From positions 2,480,001 through 2,544,000 of the forward strand of contig JAULSR010000005.1 of the NCBI GenBank assembly GCA_030512295.1: a stretch of 64,000 bases of DNA, read 5' to 3'. Position numbers and translations under genes: made by a program. The notes under the pieces are model-generated. The model searched no databases, had not been told where the DNA came from, and saw only the letters and a program-made list of their open reading frames with translations. Shown in pieces: positions 25,798 to 37,027 of the stretch. The DNA comes from Bombardia bombarda. Taxonomy: Eukaryota; Ascomycota; Sordariomycetes; Sordariales; Lasiosphaeriaceae. Each line of letters opens with the position of its first letter. The stretch's first letter is position 1.

Positions 25798-27188
25798 GCC
25801 TGTGGATATAGGACTTGAGCAAAAAGTGCACTGACGCAGCTTGCACCGCTTGTGTGGTAGCAACCCCATAGCACTGTGCCAGCCGTTCTAAGTGAAGATG
25901 AGCGGTTGGCTTGCGCTTCAGTCCGTACGGATTTGTGCTCGACGATGCGATGTGCTGAGGGGATTCTACTGAAGCGAGCACAAGTGCAACCATTCCGTAA
26001 ATTCTCCAATCAGGGTGCGAGGACAAGAGCCAAGCCCGGGGAAAGGCAGGACAGGCGTATTTGCAGGAGTCAGCTAGCGGTCTGCGGTGAAATTTTTGGA
26101 AGCCTTAACATGATGGCCCGGGCCGCCAAAGTAGGAACAGCGCGTGTCCCCCTTTCGCCTGAGTCTTCCAAAGTACGTGCCCACAGATCCTGGATTGCCC
26201 GCGGGGTGAAATCGCAACACCGTCTTCGACTTTCCGCTATGCGTCTGCAACACAACGCCCCGCGCCACCCCGTTTTAAGACGGCTGAACAATGTCCCAGA
26301 TGATGACAGTTAAAACTTGTTCAGTCAAACTAAGAAAAAACAAAGACCGAATCGATTGAGGAAGTTGGCATCGAACTGTAGTGCAATAGCCCCTTTTCCT
26401 CGATGCCTTTTCTTGTAAAGAGATGCATGAGTACCGAACCAGTATTCGTACTTCCTTCGGAATCGTGATATCTCTGGTGGAGTAGGTAGGCAGGCCGCAG
26501 AGGAAGTCAATCTTGCCGTTGCCGTACTCCGTAGTTCCACCAGCTCTCGCATAGTGACAGGCTGACATTTGCAGTCGGTTGACCATCGGGAATTTGACAG
26601 CGAATAGCAAGGTGTTGGTGTCGGCGTCCTGACTTGTTTCTGTGTCGCAACGAACGTGGCGGCACAGCAATTGTACCTTTCCCCTCTCCCGCAGCCATGA
26701 GACTCGTGGTTTAAAAAGCTTCAGGACGATGATATCACCCCTCCACATCGATCTAGACCTTCCTGCTGTTATGGTTCATCAGCCGTCTGATCTGATCAAC
26801 AGCCCCATGCTGACTGGCGATCACTGGCCAAGTCAAGAGTACCCACAAACCCCGCCAATTCTCAGAATGAATCACCGGGAATTTGTAGTCCAGCCGTCAT
26901 TCTACCTTTTGGTGGTTTCTGAGTCAGTCTCTGTTAATTATAAATGTAGTTGAGAACGGTTGCGGCTGGCTTTCACCCGTTGGCATTGCCGTCCTACGAA
27001 TACACTCCACTGAGTGGGGGTAAAAAGGTGAGAGTTTCATGGATTTCAAAGTGATTGTGATCCTGCCATCCAGAAAAGACCCAGAGAAAGCTGGTCTGGT
27101 CCGGGGATTCAAACCCCTGCACTTGTCAAGAGAGACCGTCCCAGCAGGGCAAAAATATCCATTGCTGGGATTGGACTAAGGGGAAGGG

Positions 27189-27213
27189 GGGCGGCGGGCG
27201 GCGGGCGGCGGGC
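27189..27213. repeat. GGGCGGC tandem repeat, 3.5 copies
   Basis: A 7-bp GC-rich unit repeated three times plus a partial fourth, preceded by a G-rich run. The G-strand could form a G-quadruplex; this is inference. Confidence 0.85.
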
Positions 27214-30200
27214 CTATACTGCACATCTTAAGAAAATCCTCGATCTGGGGTTCAAGACGTGAGCACCCGCGGCCTACGGCAGTAGCCAGTAGCTAAACAA
27301 ACCGAATCTCTTCAGCCACAGCACATGGACAGGATTGACTACCATCTGTGACGTCGGTCCACACAACTCAAGTTGCCTTCTTGTCGTTTGCGATTTCGAT
27401 TGTTCGTCGATAATGGAGAGCACCACGACAGTAGGCGAGGTGTGCAGTCCATCGTAAGGCCCCTGGCCTTGAAGCCCCAGTGCTGGATTGTTTTCTTCTG
27501 CTCCGGTCGTGTTGGGAGTTGGGTCAGCCGCCCGGACAAGACATAACAAGCAAAATAGGTGGTCTTCCCCGCGATCAGGCTACCCCTTTCGGACGTATGT
27601 AGCGAACTCGCGATTGCCGATTGGGCGACCTGCCTCCGAGAGTGGACTTTGAGCCGGGCCAGCTCTTCCCAGTGAACACTGCCAAGAGCAGGACGGAAAG
27701 CAGCCTTTCTCCAGGCAGTGTTCCTTGGCTGGACTTTCCGCACTCGTGGGCCTTGCGAGCCCTGTCAGCGCAGATACCTCCAGCTGTCCTGTTGGCATAG
27801 GGTTGGTGAATGTGCTTGCGTTAGTCCGCGAACCTCTGTGCTGGCGCCCATGGCGGACGGCACTCGATGCAACCCCATCCAGCGCAAAGGTTTGGTTTAC
27901 CAATTAGCCATCGCTATTCGGCTCCACCCGCGATGGTCTACGTATGAATTTCGAGCTCCATAAATAGAAGCGTACAGCATGCGGGTGCTGTGTCACCCGT
28001 GTCACCTTGCGGCGTCGCGCTGTGCCTTTGTGTGCAACCACATCCCACATCCCGCCTACTAACTCCCCAGCTTTTGCTGCCTCAAAGGGTAGAGGTCAGA
28101 CGATGTGAGTTAAACAGTTGCTGTTGCTGCACTACCTCTGTCTTGATTCCTGCGAGCTGGGTGTGCAGTGAGGTAGCAAACTGACTGTCTTCGTCTTATA
28201 ATAGCGCTCAGCGAGGAGGTCTTTCAAGCCCGACTGCCCGAGACAGGCTGGTCTTGATACCGCCGCGACAACCTGCTGGGCTGGGGATCGAAATCAGGCT
28301 GGGGCTTGCTCCTTTAGCATGCCAGCTTAAGAGACGCACAATTCCACCGGTGTTTGTTATGAAGAACGAAGGCTAACAAGTTGCAGTTCTCTTCATAACA
28401 AATCGACGCGGGAAGACCAAGTGCAAAAAGAATGCTGTGCTGTTAGAATGTAGTAGTGTACATACGCAGCACATGCGCCCTGTCTGTGCCATGTCAGATC
28501 CATGGGAACCAGTCGGTAAGATTTCTGGACCGTGCTTGTGAGGTTTGCCTGATGGATGTGCATTGCCACTGTTGAGTGGAGCTTATCAGGACTCTGATCT
28601 GCGAGTCTGCTACCCCTCACCTAACAACCAGTACTATGTAAATAAAATGCACTCGGTCGTCTCAGTACTTCAGAAATGGGGAGATGCCGCCGCAGTCTGC
28701 TTGAGCTTTCAATGGGACATTGGTTGTCAGGGCCTGAGTAGATCCGGCACACCAGCACCGCATCCTGGGGTGTCTTGATTGTCGTCGTGGTTGGCGAATG
28801 TGTTTGCAAAGAGGAAAGCAGGCCGGTGTGGGTGCGGGAACTGGGGAGTGCCAGGAGTGCCAGGGCGGCGTTTTGCAGGTCGGTGGAGAAGCGAAAAAGG
28901 CGAATCAGAGGTGGATATAAGCGAAATGGCCCACAAATGCAGGGTATCGAAGGCGAAGAACTCTTAGCGCAGGGGACTGTCTGTGAGGGACGACGTCCCC
29001 AGAAAAATCGACGTCTGGGATGGTCGTCAGACCTGTCGGTACGGTAGGTGGGGAAGAAAGGCGGGAGTGACACAGCAGGACTTCGGTGTCCGTCCTCCTG
29101 ATGGTACTGGTTACGGCGCTGTGATAGTTGGGTGCATATATGCCTACTGACATGAACTGGTAGCTAGGTAGCATAGTCGTCACCTTGAATGATCCTTCTA
29201 GAGTTGGACACCCAGAGCTTGTTGTGAATGATGGAGGGGAGATGAGTTGACTTTTCAATGGCATATGCATTGGCAAAAGTTGAGCAGCCGTAGCAGCTCG
29301 GACCCAATTCCAGGGCAATCTCTCGTCAGTGTTTTGTGGCACGATGCGGCGAGCCTTAGCTTGCGTCTGGCGGTTGTCTGCCGTCATAGCCCAGGAGGAG
29401 CAGGGTATGGACGAGGTGTTCCTGAAGACCAATGAAGTGTCACAGGCATAACCCTGGTAGGCGGCAAGACGCCAAACCGTCCCAAATGCAGAAGAGCTGG
29501 CGGCTCGAGCCATGCCTGTTTTGGTGTTTCTGATTTCTTCCCTTCGCGCCTGCTGGTTGTGAACCAGGAACCTATTGAGATGTCCGTCAGCGTCTCTCTG
29601 CAGTAATAAGTCTGGAATGCAAAGAAAGAGGGAAGTCTAATAATCAGCACTTGGAACTCCAGATCGGTAATGATTGCAGCCTATTCTTCTGGTTGTGCAT
29701 GTCTAGGATTGGGGTTTCATCCGATCGATCAGTGCACCAAGTAGACGTGAATCATGTCAAGTCGAGGTCGCCGGTTCCCGGTGGCGCTACACGACACTAC
29801 GCCATCGAGCAGCAGGAGAGCGTTTGGCACCGTGAAATAAGATGCGTACCTGGATCACGTTAGGCCCGTACCTCATCTCCCGAGACAGCCAGCCAGCCCC
29901 AAGCCCCAAGCGGCCCAAGTGGCATAGGATGAGGTGAATCAGTGAAGGTGGAAAACAGGCGCGCTGCGTGGTGAGAAGCTTATCAGACAAGTCTGCAAGT
30001 AAGCCAGGCCCCCAGGCCCTCCTGACTTCCAGTGAGTGCCGATCCGGCAGGTTCGACGTGGGCGCCGAGGTGGACGCCTCGACATGGACCTCCCATCAAC
30101 ACCTGGGGGGTGGGGAACACTTGGTTCTGCGTGGATATGTGTGGGTGGGTGGTGCGCAGTAGCTGCTGCATGTGTGTACTGGCCGCTCCGCCACTTGTAT

Positions 30201-31802
30201 TTGTGCATTGGACGTTCGTGGACGGCTGCTGGGATGTGAGTAAGATCTCGGCACCGAAGGACCAGTTGGACGACGGCTCATTTGCACAGCTCTCCTGTTT
30301 TTGCTTTTGCTCGACTGTCGTCTTTTGATGCATGCATGCTTTCGTACGTAGTGTACTGTGTAAACCCTGTCTGGCGTTCATCACTCGTCTGGAAGCAAGG
30401 GCGCAGTGGGCTAGGTGGTGGATGAAAGTGCTTTTACCAGTATTCAGTACTGTGTAGGTTGGTCTGCTGAAAAGGCACAGAAGGTATTGGTCGAGTGGGC
30501 AGGCAGCATTCGTATCTCCCTTGGTTGTCCTTGGCAGAGGTATTCGTAGGTAAGGTACTTGTGGTGCTGTACACTTTTTGGGAACTAGGTGTGCGTGCTG
30601 CCTTGCCGGCTACGCAAACGAATACGCCAATGAGATGTGGGCTATGATACTTACCTAATCGGCCAAGTCAGGTTTATGGTAAAGCATACAGTGCACAATA
30701 CATGTAATACACTGTGATCCGCCTCCACCCAAGCTCCAGCTGCCGCCTGCCCTCGCCCTCCATCTGTCGTCTGCCCTGGAAGGAAGCAAGCACATCTAAT
30801 CTTCACCGGCAGCAAGCTGCTCAGCTTTGGTCGCGTTGAGAATGTACCGATCGAATAACGACTGAAATGTCAGCAACGGACTGCTATTGCTCCAATTCAT
30901 CTACACGGTACAACGAATACAAGTCGTCAGTCACCCTTGTCTTTCCCTCGACGACCATTTTTCCTGCCGATGGCCCTCATGTCTCGGGTCGCAATTCGCA
31001 ATTCGCATACAGCAGACGCCCGGCCCTCTCCCCCATCGTCTCGTCTCGTCATGGCGGCTGGCTTTCGCTGCCCAACCGGCCACCCACTCAGCCCCAGGTC
31101 GCATTGTTGTCGTTGCAGTGTCTGCTACACTACCAAGTACTGAACAATTCGTGCCGTGCCTGCTATGATCTCCTCAGCTCGAGCTTGACCTCGCCTGCTT
31201 GCATGGCCTTGCACGGTGGGGTGGTTTCTGGGCCAAAGGCGCCGGGGTCTAAGGCTTTGAGGTGGCACCAAAGCACCAAAGCTGCACGTAGACCAGGGAT
31301 GGGGCGTCGCTGATGGCCCCCGTTGTCGCTCTGTTGTGCGAGCTGTGCTGCATACCCCTGGTCCGATGTCCAGGTGTGAGGTGGGGCTCGGCAGGGTGGG
31401 ATTGACTGTCCCAGGCGTGTCCACGAGCCCCAACGCCAGCTCGCAGCCTGTCTGCACCCTGATCAATCAAAAAGGTGCCCCGGGGAGCTAGTCGGCCTCC
31501 TGTACAGGGTGCTGTGCGGTGCCGTAGTGCTGTTGGGCGTACGGGATACAGTAGTGAGCGCAGGCATCCTGGGGTGGTGGAGGGAGGGCAAGGAGGAAAA
31601 AAAAAAACAGACAGAGGAGGAAAGGCAGCAGAGGAGGGAGAAGAAGAAGACCAAGAAGACGACGAGAGTGGGCCATCGTCCATGGAAGTCTCCCAAAGTA
31701 CCCAGACCCTCCTGTCCGTACCGGAGCGACGAATCGTCGACCCCGACCCCTGTCGGACTCCTCCATCCTTGCCATCCATGCTCAGTTCTATCCTTGCCCG
31801 TC

Positions 31803-31832
31803 CATCCCATCCCATCCCATCCCATCCCATCC
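31803..31832. repeat. (CATCC)6 simple repeat
   Basis: Six perfect pentamers in the pyrimidine-rich region before the homeobox gene. It is the same repeat class, on the opposite strand, as the GGGAT array after the phosphatase gene. Confidence 0.95.
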
Positions 31833-32613
31833 ATTCACCCATCAGCTTTCCGCTTTCCGCTTTCCGCCGTCCCAGCCAGCGCCTACCGCGTGCTGCTGCA
31901 GTTGTTTGTTTGTACACCATGTTACTACCAAGCACACCACTCCCGCTTCTAGACTCTCATCGAGACTCTTCGCTGCACGCAGCACCGAGAGCCACACAAG
32001 GCGGGTTGTGTAGAAAGTGATGCACACCACCGGGGCTAGGATGAAGTACTTCTTCTCCCCCCCTCCCCCCATACCCCTGCCATCTTCTCTCGCCTTGCTT
32101 TTTGATCGAGGCCGTCTTGTACCTATAGGTCCTTGCTGCCGCAAAGAGTTCGCCCAGGGATCACAGAGTCGAGGCGAGGAGCCGCTTCATCAGTCCCTTG
32201 TTGTGTCTTGTCTTTCCGCTCCCGTCCACACATTCACCCTGCCCTTCTAGGCCCCTCGATCACTCTTAAATTGGTCAAGCCCCCGATCAATACCCACTTT
32301 CCTCCGTAGCCCTGGCCTGGTTCCCTGATCGACCCACACGTTCTTTCATACCCTATCCCCCATATCAACCTCGAGGCAGCCATCCTCTCATCTATCCGAC
32401 CCTCAGTCACTCCTTTCGCAAAACTGCTTGGCGATCCTGCCTCCTGGAACTCCTCTTCGACGCCCACATCTGTGTATACTGAGAAACCAAAGTCCGAGAT
32501 AACTACTGAGCTTCACTGGGTTTTTCGAGCTCCCACCTTTTACGCACTCGCAGTCTTCGCCCCAACTCAGGCTACAGTACTACTATCCCGAGCCCTCTCC
32601 TGGGTCGGATAGT
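31833..32613 (+). promoter_or_regulatory. Probable leader of the homeobox gene
   Basis: Pyrimidine-rich plus strand, including three CTTTCCG units near 31847-31867, followed by a sequence without ATG from about 32045 to the annotated start. From 32503 to 32613 the frame of the homeobox protein is open and protein-like, so part of this stretch may be coding after splicing from an upstream exon. Confidence 0.4.
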
Positions 32614-34666
32614 ATGGATATGGAGCTCATGGATATGTACCGGCGACCATATGCGAGCCTCGAAATGCAAACCTTTAATGGCCACCAGCAGCAACACCAT
32701 GGCCAGCCACACGGCCAGCATATCCCATATTGGAACCACCACTTGATGGCACTCTACCAGCAACACCAGCAACGAGCTGCCGCTGTTATGATGGGTCAGG
32801 GAGGCATAAATGCTTCGAAGCAAACGGAACCCAAGCCAAGGCTGGCGAAAGATGAGGTCGAGTTGCTGGAACGGGAATTCTCAAAGAACCCGAAACCAAA
32901 TAGCAGTACCAAGCGGGAGCTTGCCGAGCAAATGGGGGTTGAGGTGCCTAGGATAAATGTGTGTCCCTGATGAACCATTGGTATGTTTGCTACGCGCTAA
33001 CAAATCATTGTAGAATTGGTTCCAGAACAGACGAGCAAAGGAGAAGCAAATGAGAAAGACGGCCGAGTTTGAGGCACAACAAGCCAGGGAAAGGGCAGCG
33101 TCCGAGTCCAAATCACCCGATGAACAGGATCGAGGCGTAGTGAGTGAGTTTTATGGTTTAAGTAACCATCACCAGCCACTAGGCCTTTCCACGGCCGCAT
33201 TCGGGGACGACAACGACGACGACAATGACGAAGACCAAGACGGCAATGACGATGCTCACTCCGAGCAGCAACACAACGACTTCTGCGAACCGCCTGCTGC
33301 TGATGTTTCTGACTCGATATCTGCTCCCCCAGGCCAAGGCACTCCAGCCAGCTCCGAGAGCGATGGCCTCGTTCATGTTGAATATAAGGCCACCAATTCT
33401 CCTCCCACTCATCACACAAACGGGATATCCGAACTCGCCCCTCCAGCCATCATTTCAAACTCGTTTACTGCTATCCAAAACCACGTCGAGTTTCAGCGCC
33501 CAGCACCCTATGGGTTCGGGCTAACGGAGTCGCCTTTGTTCGATGGTCTTCCAGCGAACAGCTTTGAGAGCTTTCCTTCTCACCATGGTATCCTTCGCGA
33601 CTCGGGCAGTTTCGGGTCTTATTCTGACAGAGAATACTTCGCATCATCCCATTCAAGATTTTCATCCCACATGATGAGCGAAGGTGCTATTGAGAGCGGC
33701 GACCATGAATCTCCTGATAGTCAGGGGCTATTGGAAAATCTGGTCAAGCCGGATGACATGTCACCTCGCTCAATGCCCGACTCTCCTCCGCAAGCATCGG
33801 ACCTCCGCTTCAAATCTCCGCCGCCGCCTGCCGACATTGCAAGCCGCAGAAATATGCGTCGTCCGGCCCCACTAGGGCTTTCATCTCTGCGTAATGGCAC
33901 ACATGGATATGGACCAAAAACTGGCATTGATGCGCCGAGACGATCAGATACGGCGAGTCCGATCAGGCGTATATCCTCGGCTACAGGTAGCTTGCCTGGA
34001 CGTGTTCAGAAGTCTTTTATGAACTCGGGAGGCCCCCGTTCGCCGTTTGCGCTCGACCGAAACAAGGAGGCGCTCCTCCAAAGCCTCCATAACACTCACT
34101 CCCCGATAATGACATCTCTGAACAGTGCCATGTCTCCAATGAGCCCCGAGGGAATGAGCGGCCAGGGCCTGCGGGAGAATACGGTTGGGACGAACACCTC
34201 AGATGAAGACCAGGGTTATACCTTCGGCTCCTTGGGGGCTGTGAGCATGTACAAGGTCGAATCCTCTATCAAGACTCCACCGGGGACTCCCGGCCTGCCA
34301 ATCCACTTTCATGATCCGTTTTTCTCGAATTCGGTCGATCACGCGTGGAATTACGTGCCGCAGGATGAGCCTCTGCCGACTCCAAGCCTCTGCAGTCATG
34401 GAGGGTCGGAGCTCGAGTTCTCCATGGCGCCGCAAATGCCGGGATACGTGGCCAGTCAACCCGTAACACCTTCTTTCCCTCCGTCAGTTGGGCCAACTTA
34501 TAATGGCTTCTTCAACGGAAACATGACAAATGCAGAGTACAACTTCCCAGACTCTTATCCTCCCGAGACTTCGGCAAGGTCCTCCCCAGGCGGACCACCG
34601 TTCAGATCGAAGCAGTTCCAATTTGCTCAGAACATAACGCCACAGGACTTCAACACAGACAAATGA
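32614..34666 (+). CDS. Homeodomain transcription factor, Htf1/Hox2-like
   Basis: DNA-binding regulator, nuclear. Exons: 32614-32958 and 33014-34666 (55-bp intron), 665 aa. The homeodomain spans about residues 72-131: a basic arm with KPRLAKDEVELLEREF, then helix 3 with NWFQNRRAKEKQ. The intron falls exactly before NWFQNRR, a common position in fungal homeobox genes. The N-terminus is His/Gln-rich and the remaining 530 residues are disordered, rich in Ser, Pro, Asp and Asn, as is usual for activation regions. The homeodomain resembles the factor called Htf1 in Fusarium and Hox2 in Magnaporthe, which controls conidiophore and phialide formation; that link is from memory of the family and not proven here. 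The annotated start is the first Met, but the frame upstream also looks coding. The gene is isolated, with 10.8 kb before it and 2.4 kb after it. Confidence 0.85.
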
Positions 34667-37027
34667 AATAATAACGAGCTGCCCGTTTGCCATTGAGCAT
34701 CTCGACCCTCTCTCCTTTGAAAGGTGGTCATGATACGGAGAGAGACAGGCAAGCTTTTGCACGCAATCTATCTCATTTTGGTCTCCCACACTTTTCACAA
34801 ACAAACAGAATATGCCCCTTTCCAGGGGCAGTGTACCAACAGGGTCTCACTTGAGCACCACCGCAGCATGGACGGAAAAGCATGCCGCCTTTGCTAGGCA
34901 TAGCTAAGAAGGGAAAGCGTTGTCTGTTTGCCGACGAAGGCTTTGTAATGCACAGCCAATACGCGAAGGCTGTAAGAATACAACCACAGAAAAAGAGTGC
35001 TCTCACTTAATGTAATGCGAAAAAGGATTGACAGCGTTTCTTTTTCATTCTTCCGCGCCTTTTTTTTTTCCTTCAAAAAACTCCTTTCCCTTTGTATTGG
35101 TCAGATGGACTGCACTGCTGCGTGTCAGTCAAGGCAGGCAGACAGGTAGGAAGGGAGGGATGGGGTGATGAGCGGGTTGGTCGCGGGAATGATTTTGAAA
35201 TACCCCGATTGTTTAATGGAAGAATATGCTGTTTCTGCGAGTACCAGCCAGCCTATACCACACGTTTTTCTGGCCTAGTCGCTTGCCACTTGGACGAGGA
35301 CTTGACACAGAAGTTTGGTGTATTGGGCAGATAGGAGCTTCAAACCCCCCATCCCACCTACCCCCATCTTTCCCCGCCCACTCTAGTGTGCACGTACCAT
35401 GCGTTCTTGTTGACCAGCTTGGCATGCGCGGGTCTCAGTCTCAGGGGAAGGACCAATAATGAAAAGGGCGGAAATTGTACGATTCGAGGACTGAGGAGGT
35501 TAGGAGCACAGGTCGGTGATGCCTCTTTCACTGATGGATATATATATATATATATATATATGCATGTATACGTCGGTTCGGGCAGCGGTGGACTAGGGCA
35601 GAGGTGGATGGATATCTGGGCGGATTGATGAACTGATTTATGGGATGGATGTACATTATGGGATATCTTTTTGGTTTTTGGTTTTGGAAGAAAGCAGGAG
35701 AGAAAGAGTGAAGGCGATCGATCTACCTATTTATTATACATGAGTTTTATCCGTTTTTTGTGGCGCCTGAGTCAGCGCGCAGTTTTTAGCTTGGGTCCAG
35801 GTACCATGAATCCTTTGTCTTTCACTCTTCAACCGCTGTCACCACCTTCCTACCTGGCCTTAGTAGGAGGTAATAACTAAGCCCAGATATAGCCAATAAA
35901 TATATGCGACATGTTTATATATATTACCCAGGCATGTTCCTCCATACAAGCCCACGTGCGCGACCACCAGATAATAAACACTTTCCAAGGCCCTGGGCAG
36001 GACCCGTTTAACCGGGAATGTGACTATGAGACCCTGGACATTGTTTGACATGGCCGCCCGATAACTTCAGTTGGCTTGAATCACACTTTGGATCGCTGGG
36101 TCATCTTTATAAGTGCATTGTTCGGTTCACTGGCCCGGGATGGATAGGCTCCTAACCAAGTTCAGTCCGGGTAAATTCAGCCATCCAGCCTCTCCTCAGG
36201 GAAAATCGCTTTGGGTTGGTGTAGCTAGCCAGTGGGAATGCAATAGAATTGAATCGCTACGCTTCGTTACTTCTGTCATCATACAAAGTCCATACCAGTT
36301 CGCATTGCCCTCGTCATATGAATACTAGTGGCGCTTTGGGTGTGTGAAAAGGATGTTGACTGGGACTTATGTATTGCCTATCACTATGTCTTGGACAATA
36401 TTCCACTCCCACGTCTCGCACCATGAGCAACCGCCGTGGAACCCACCATCGACATCAAAGGCAGCTACCAGCCCAGCCAGTCTCGGCAGACTGATTCAGA
36501 ACATCTCTTTTTCGCGCATCAGCCCTCAGTCCCTGAAGGCAACAACAACAGTAGCACTGACAGCAACACTAACAACAATAAACACATCAAAGATTCATAT
36601 TATCCATCCTCATACGGACCAAAAACTCCACCAGAATACTCCCTCCCTTGTGCTGATATATATCCCGACTGCTTCCAGCCCTCCCCCGGGTCGAGCGAGC
36701 CAAGCCAAGTCAAGTGTAGGCTCACCCACTTTCACCCCTTCCTGCTCGAAAAAAAGTTCGATTTCTGTAGTAGCAACTGCCGCCTATCCAACCGCCGCGT
36801 TTGCTGTTATATATAGAGGGGTGTTTGAGGTATTATCTATCTAAAGGGTATCGTTTTCGCATACAGTTTAGAGAAAAAGGGTCGTGTGAATACTAGGTAC
36901 AAATGAGAATAACTACAGCAAGGATTGGTTGCAAATATCTGCCAACCATTCCAGCCTATCAACTAGCTAGCTAGCCAGCTAGCCAGCGTAGCCAGCCAGA
37001 ACTCTGATGTCTGTATGGGGGCTAGGA
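34667..37027. other. Convergent spacer between the homeobox gene and ssk2
   Basis: About 2.4 kb between two 3' ends. It holds an AT microsatellite, AT-rich DNA near 35880-35940 and a CTAG/CCAG-type repeat near 36962-36998. An open stretch of about 160 codons near 36344-36844 is low complexity and overlaps a second frame of similar quality; I do not support it as a gene. Confidence 0.5.
35538..35561. repeat. (AT)12 microsatellite
   Basis: Twelve AT dinucleotides followed by GCATGTATAC, in the spacer after the homeobox gene. Confidence 0.95.

Larger units (their letters stand above)
21805..31802. other. Gene-poor region 2, upstream of the homeobox gene
   Basis: About 10 kb without a supportable gene. 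Open frames reach about 200 codons (for example on the minus strand at 28905-29513), but none shows a domain, conserved motif or joinable exon set. There is no transposon structure that I can recognise and base composition is ordinary. It contains GC-rich simple repeats, many GTAC/CCTAG words and an 18-bp word shared with region 1. Because it lies upstream of a developmental transcription factor, distant regulatory DNA or a long leader is plausible but not shown. Confidence 0.5.

Noticed and set aside
27090..27130. tRNA-like T-arm (GGGGATTCAAACCCC)
   Set aside because: The invariant T-loop residues are wrong on both strands and no matching acceptor stem or anticodon arm was found at the right distance.
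28905..29513. 202-codon open frame on the minus strand in gene-poor region 2
   Set aside because: No recognisable domain and overlapping frames on both strands; could only be rescued by transcript or homology data.
36344..36844. 166-codon open frame after the homeobox gene
   Set aside because: Low complexity, a competing overlapping frame of similar quality, and no recognisable domain.
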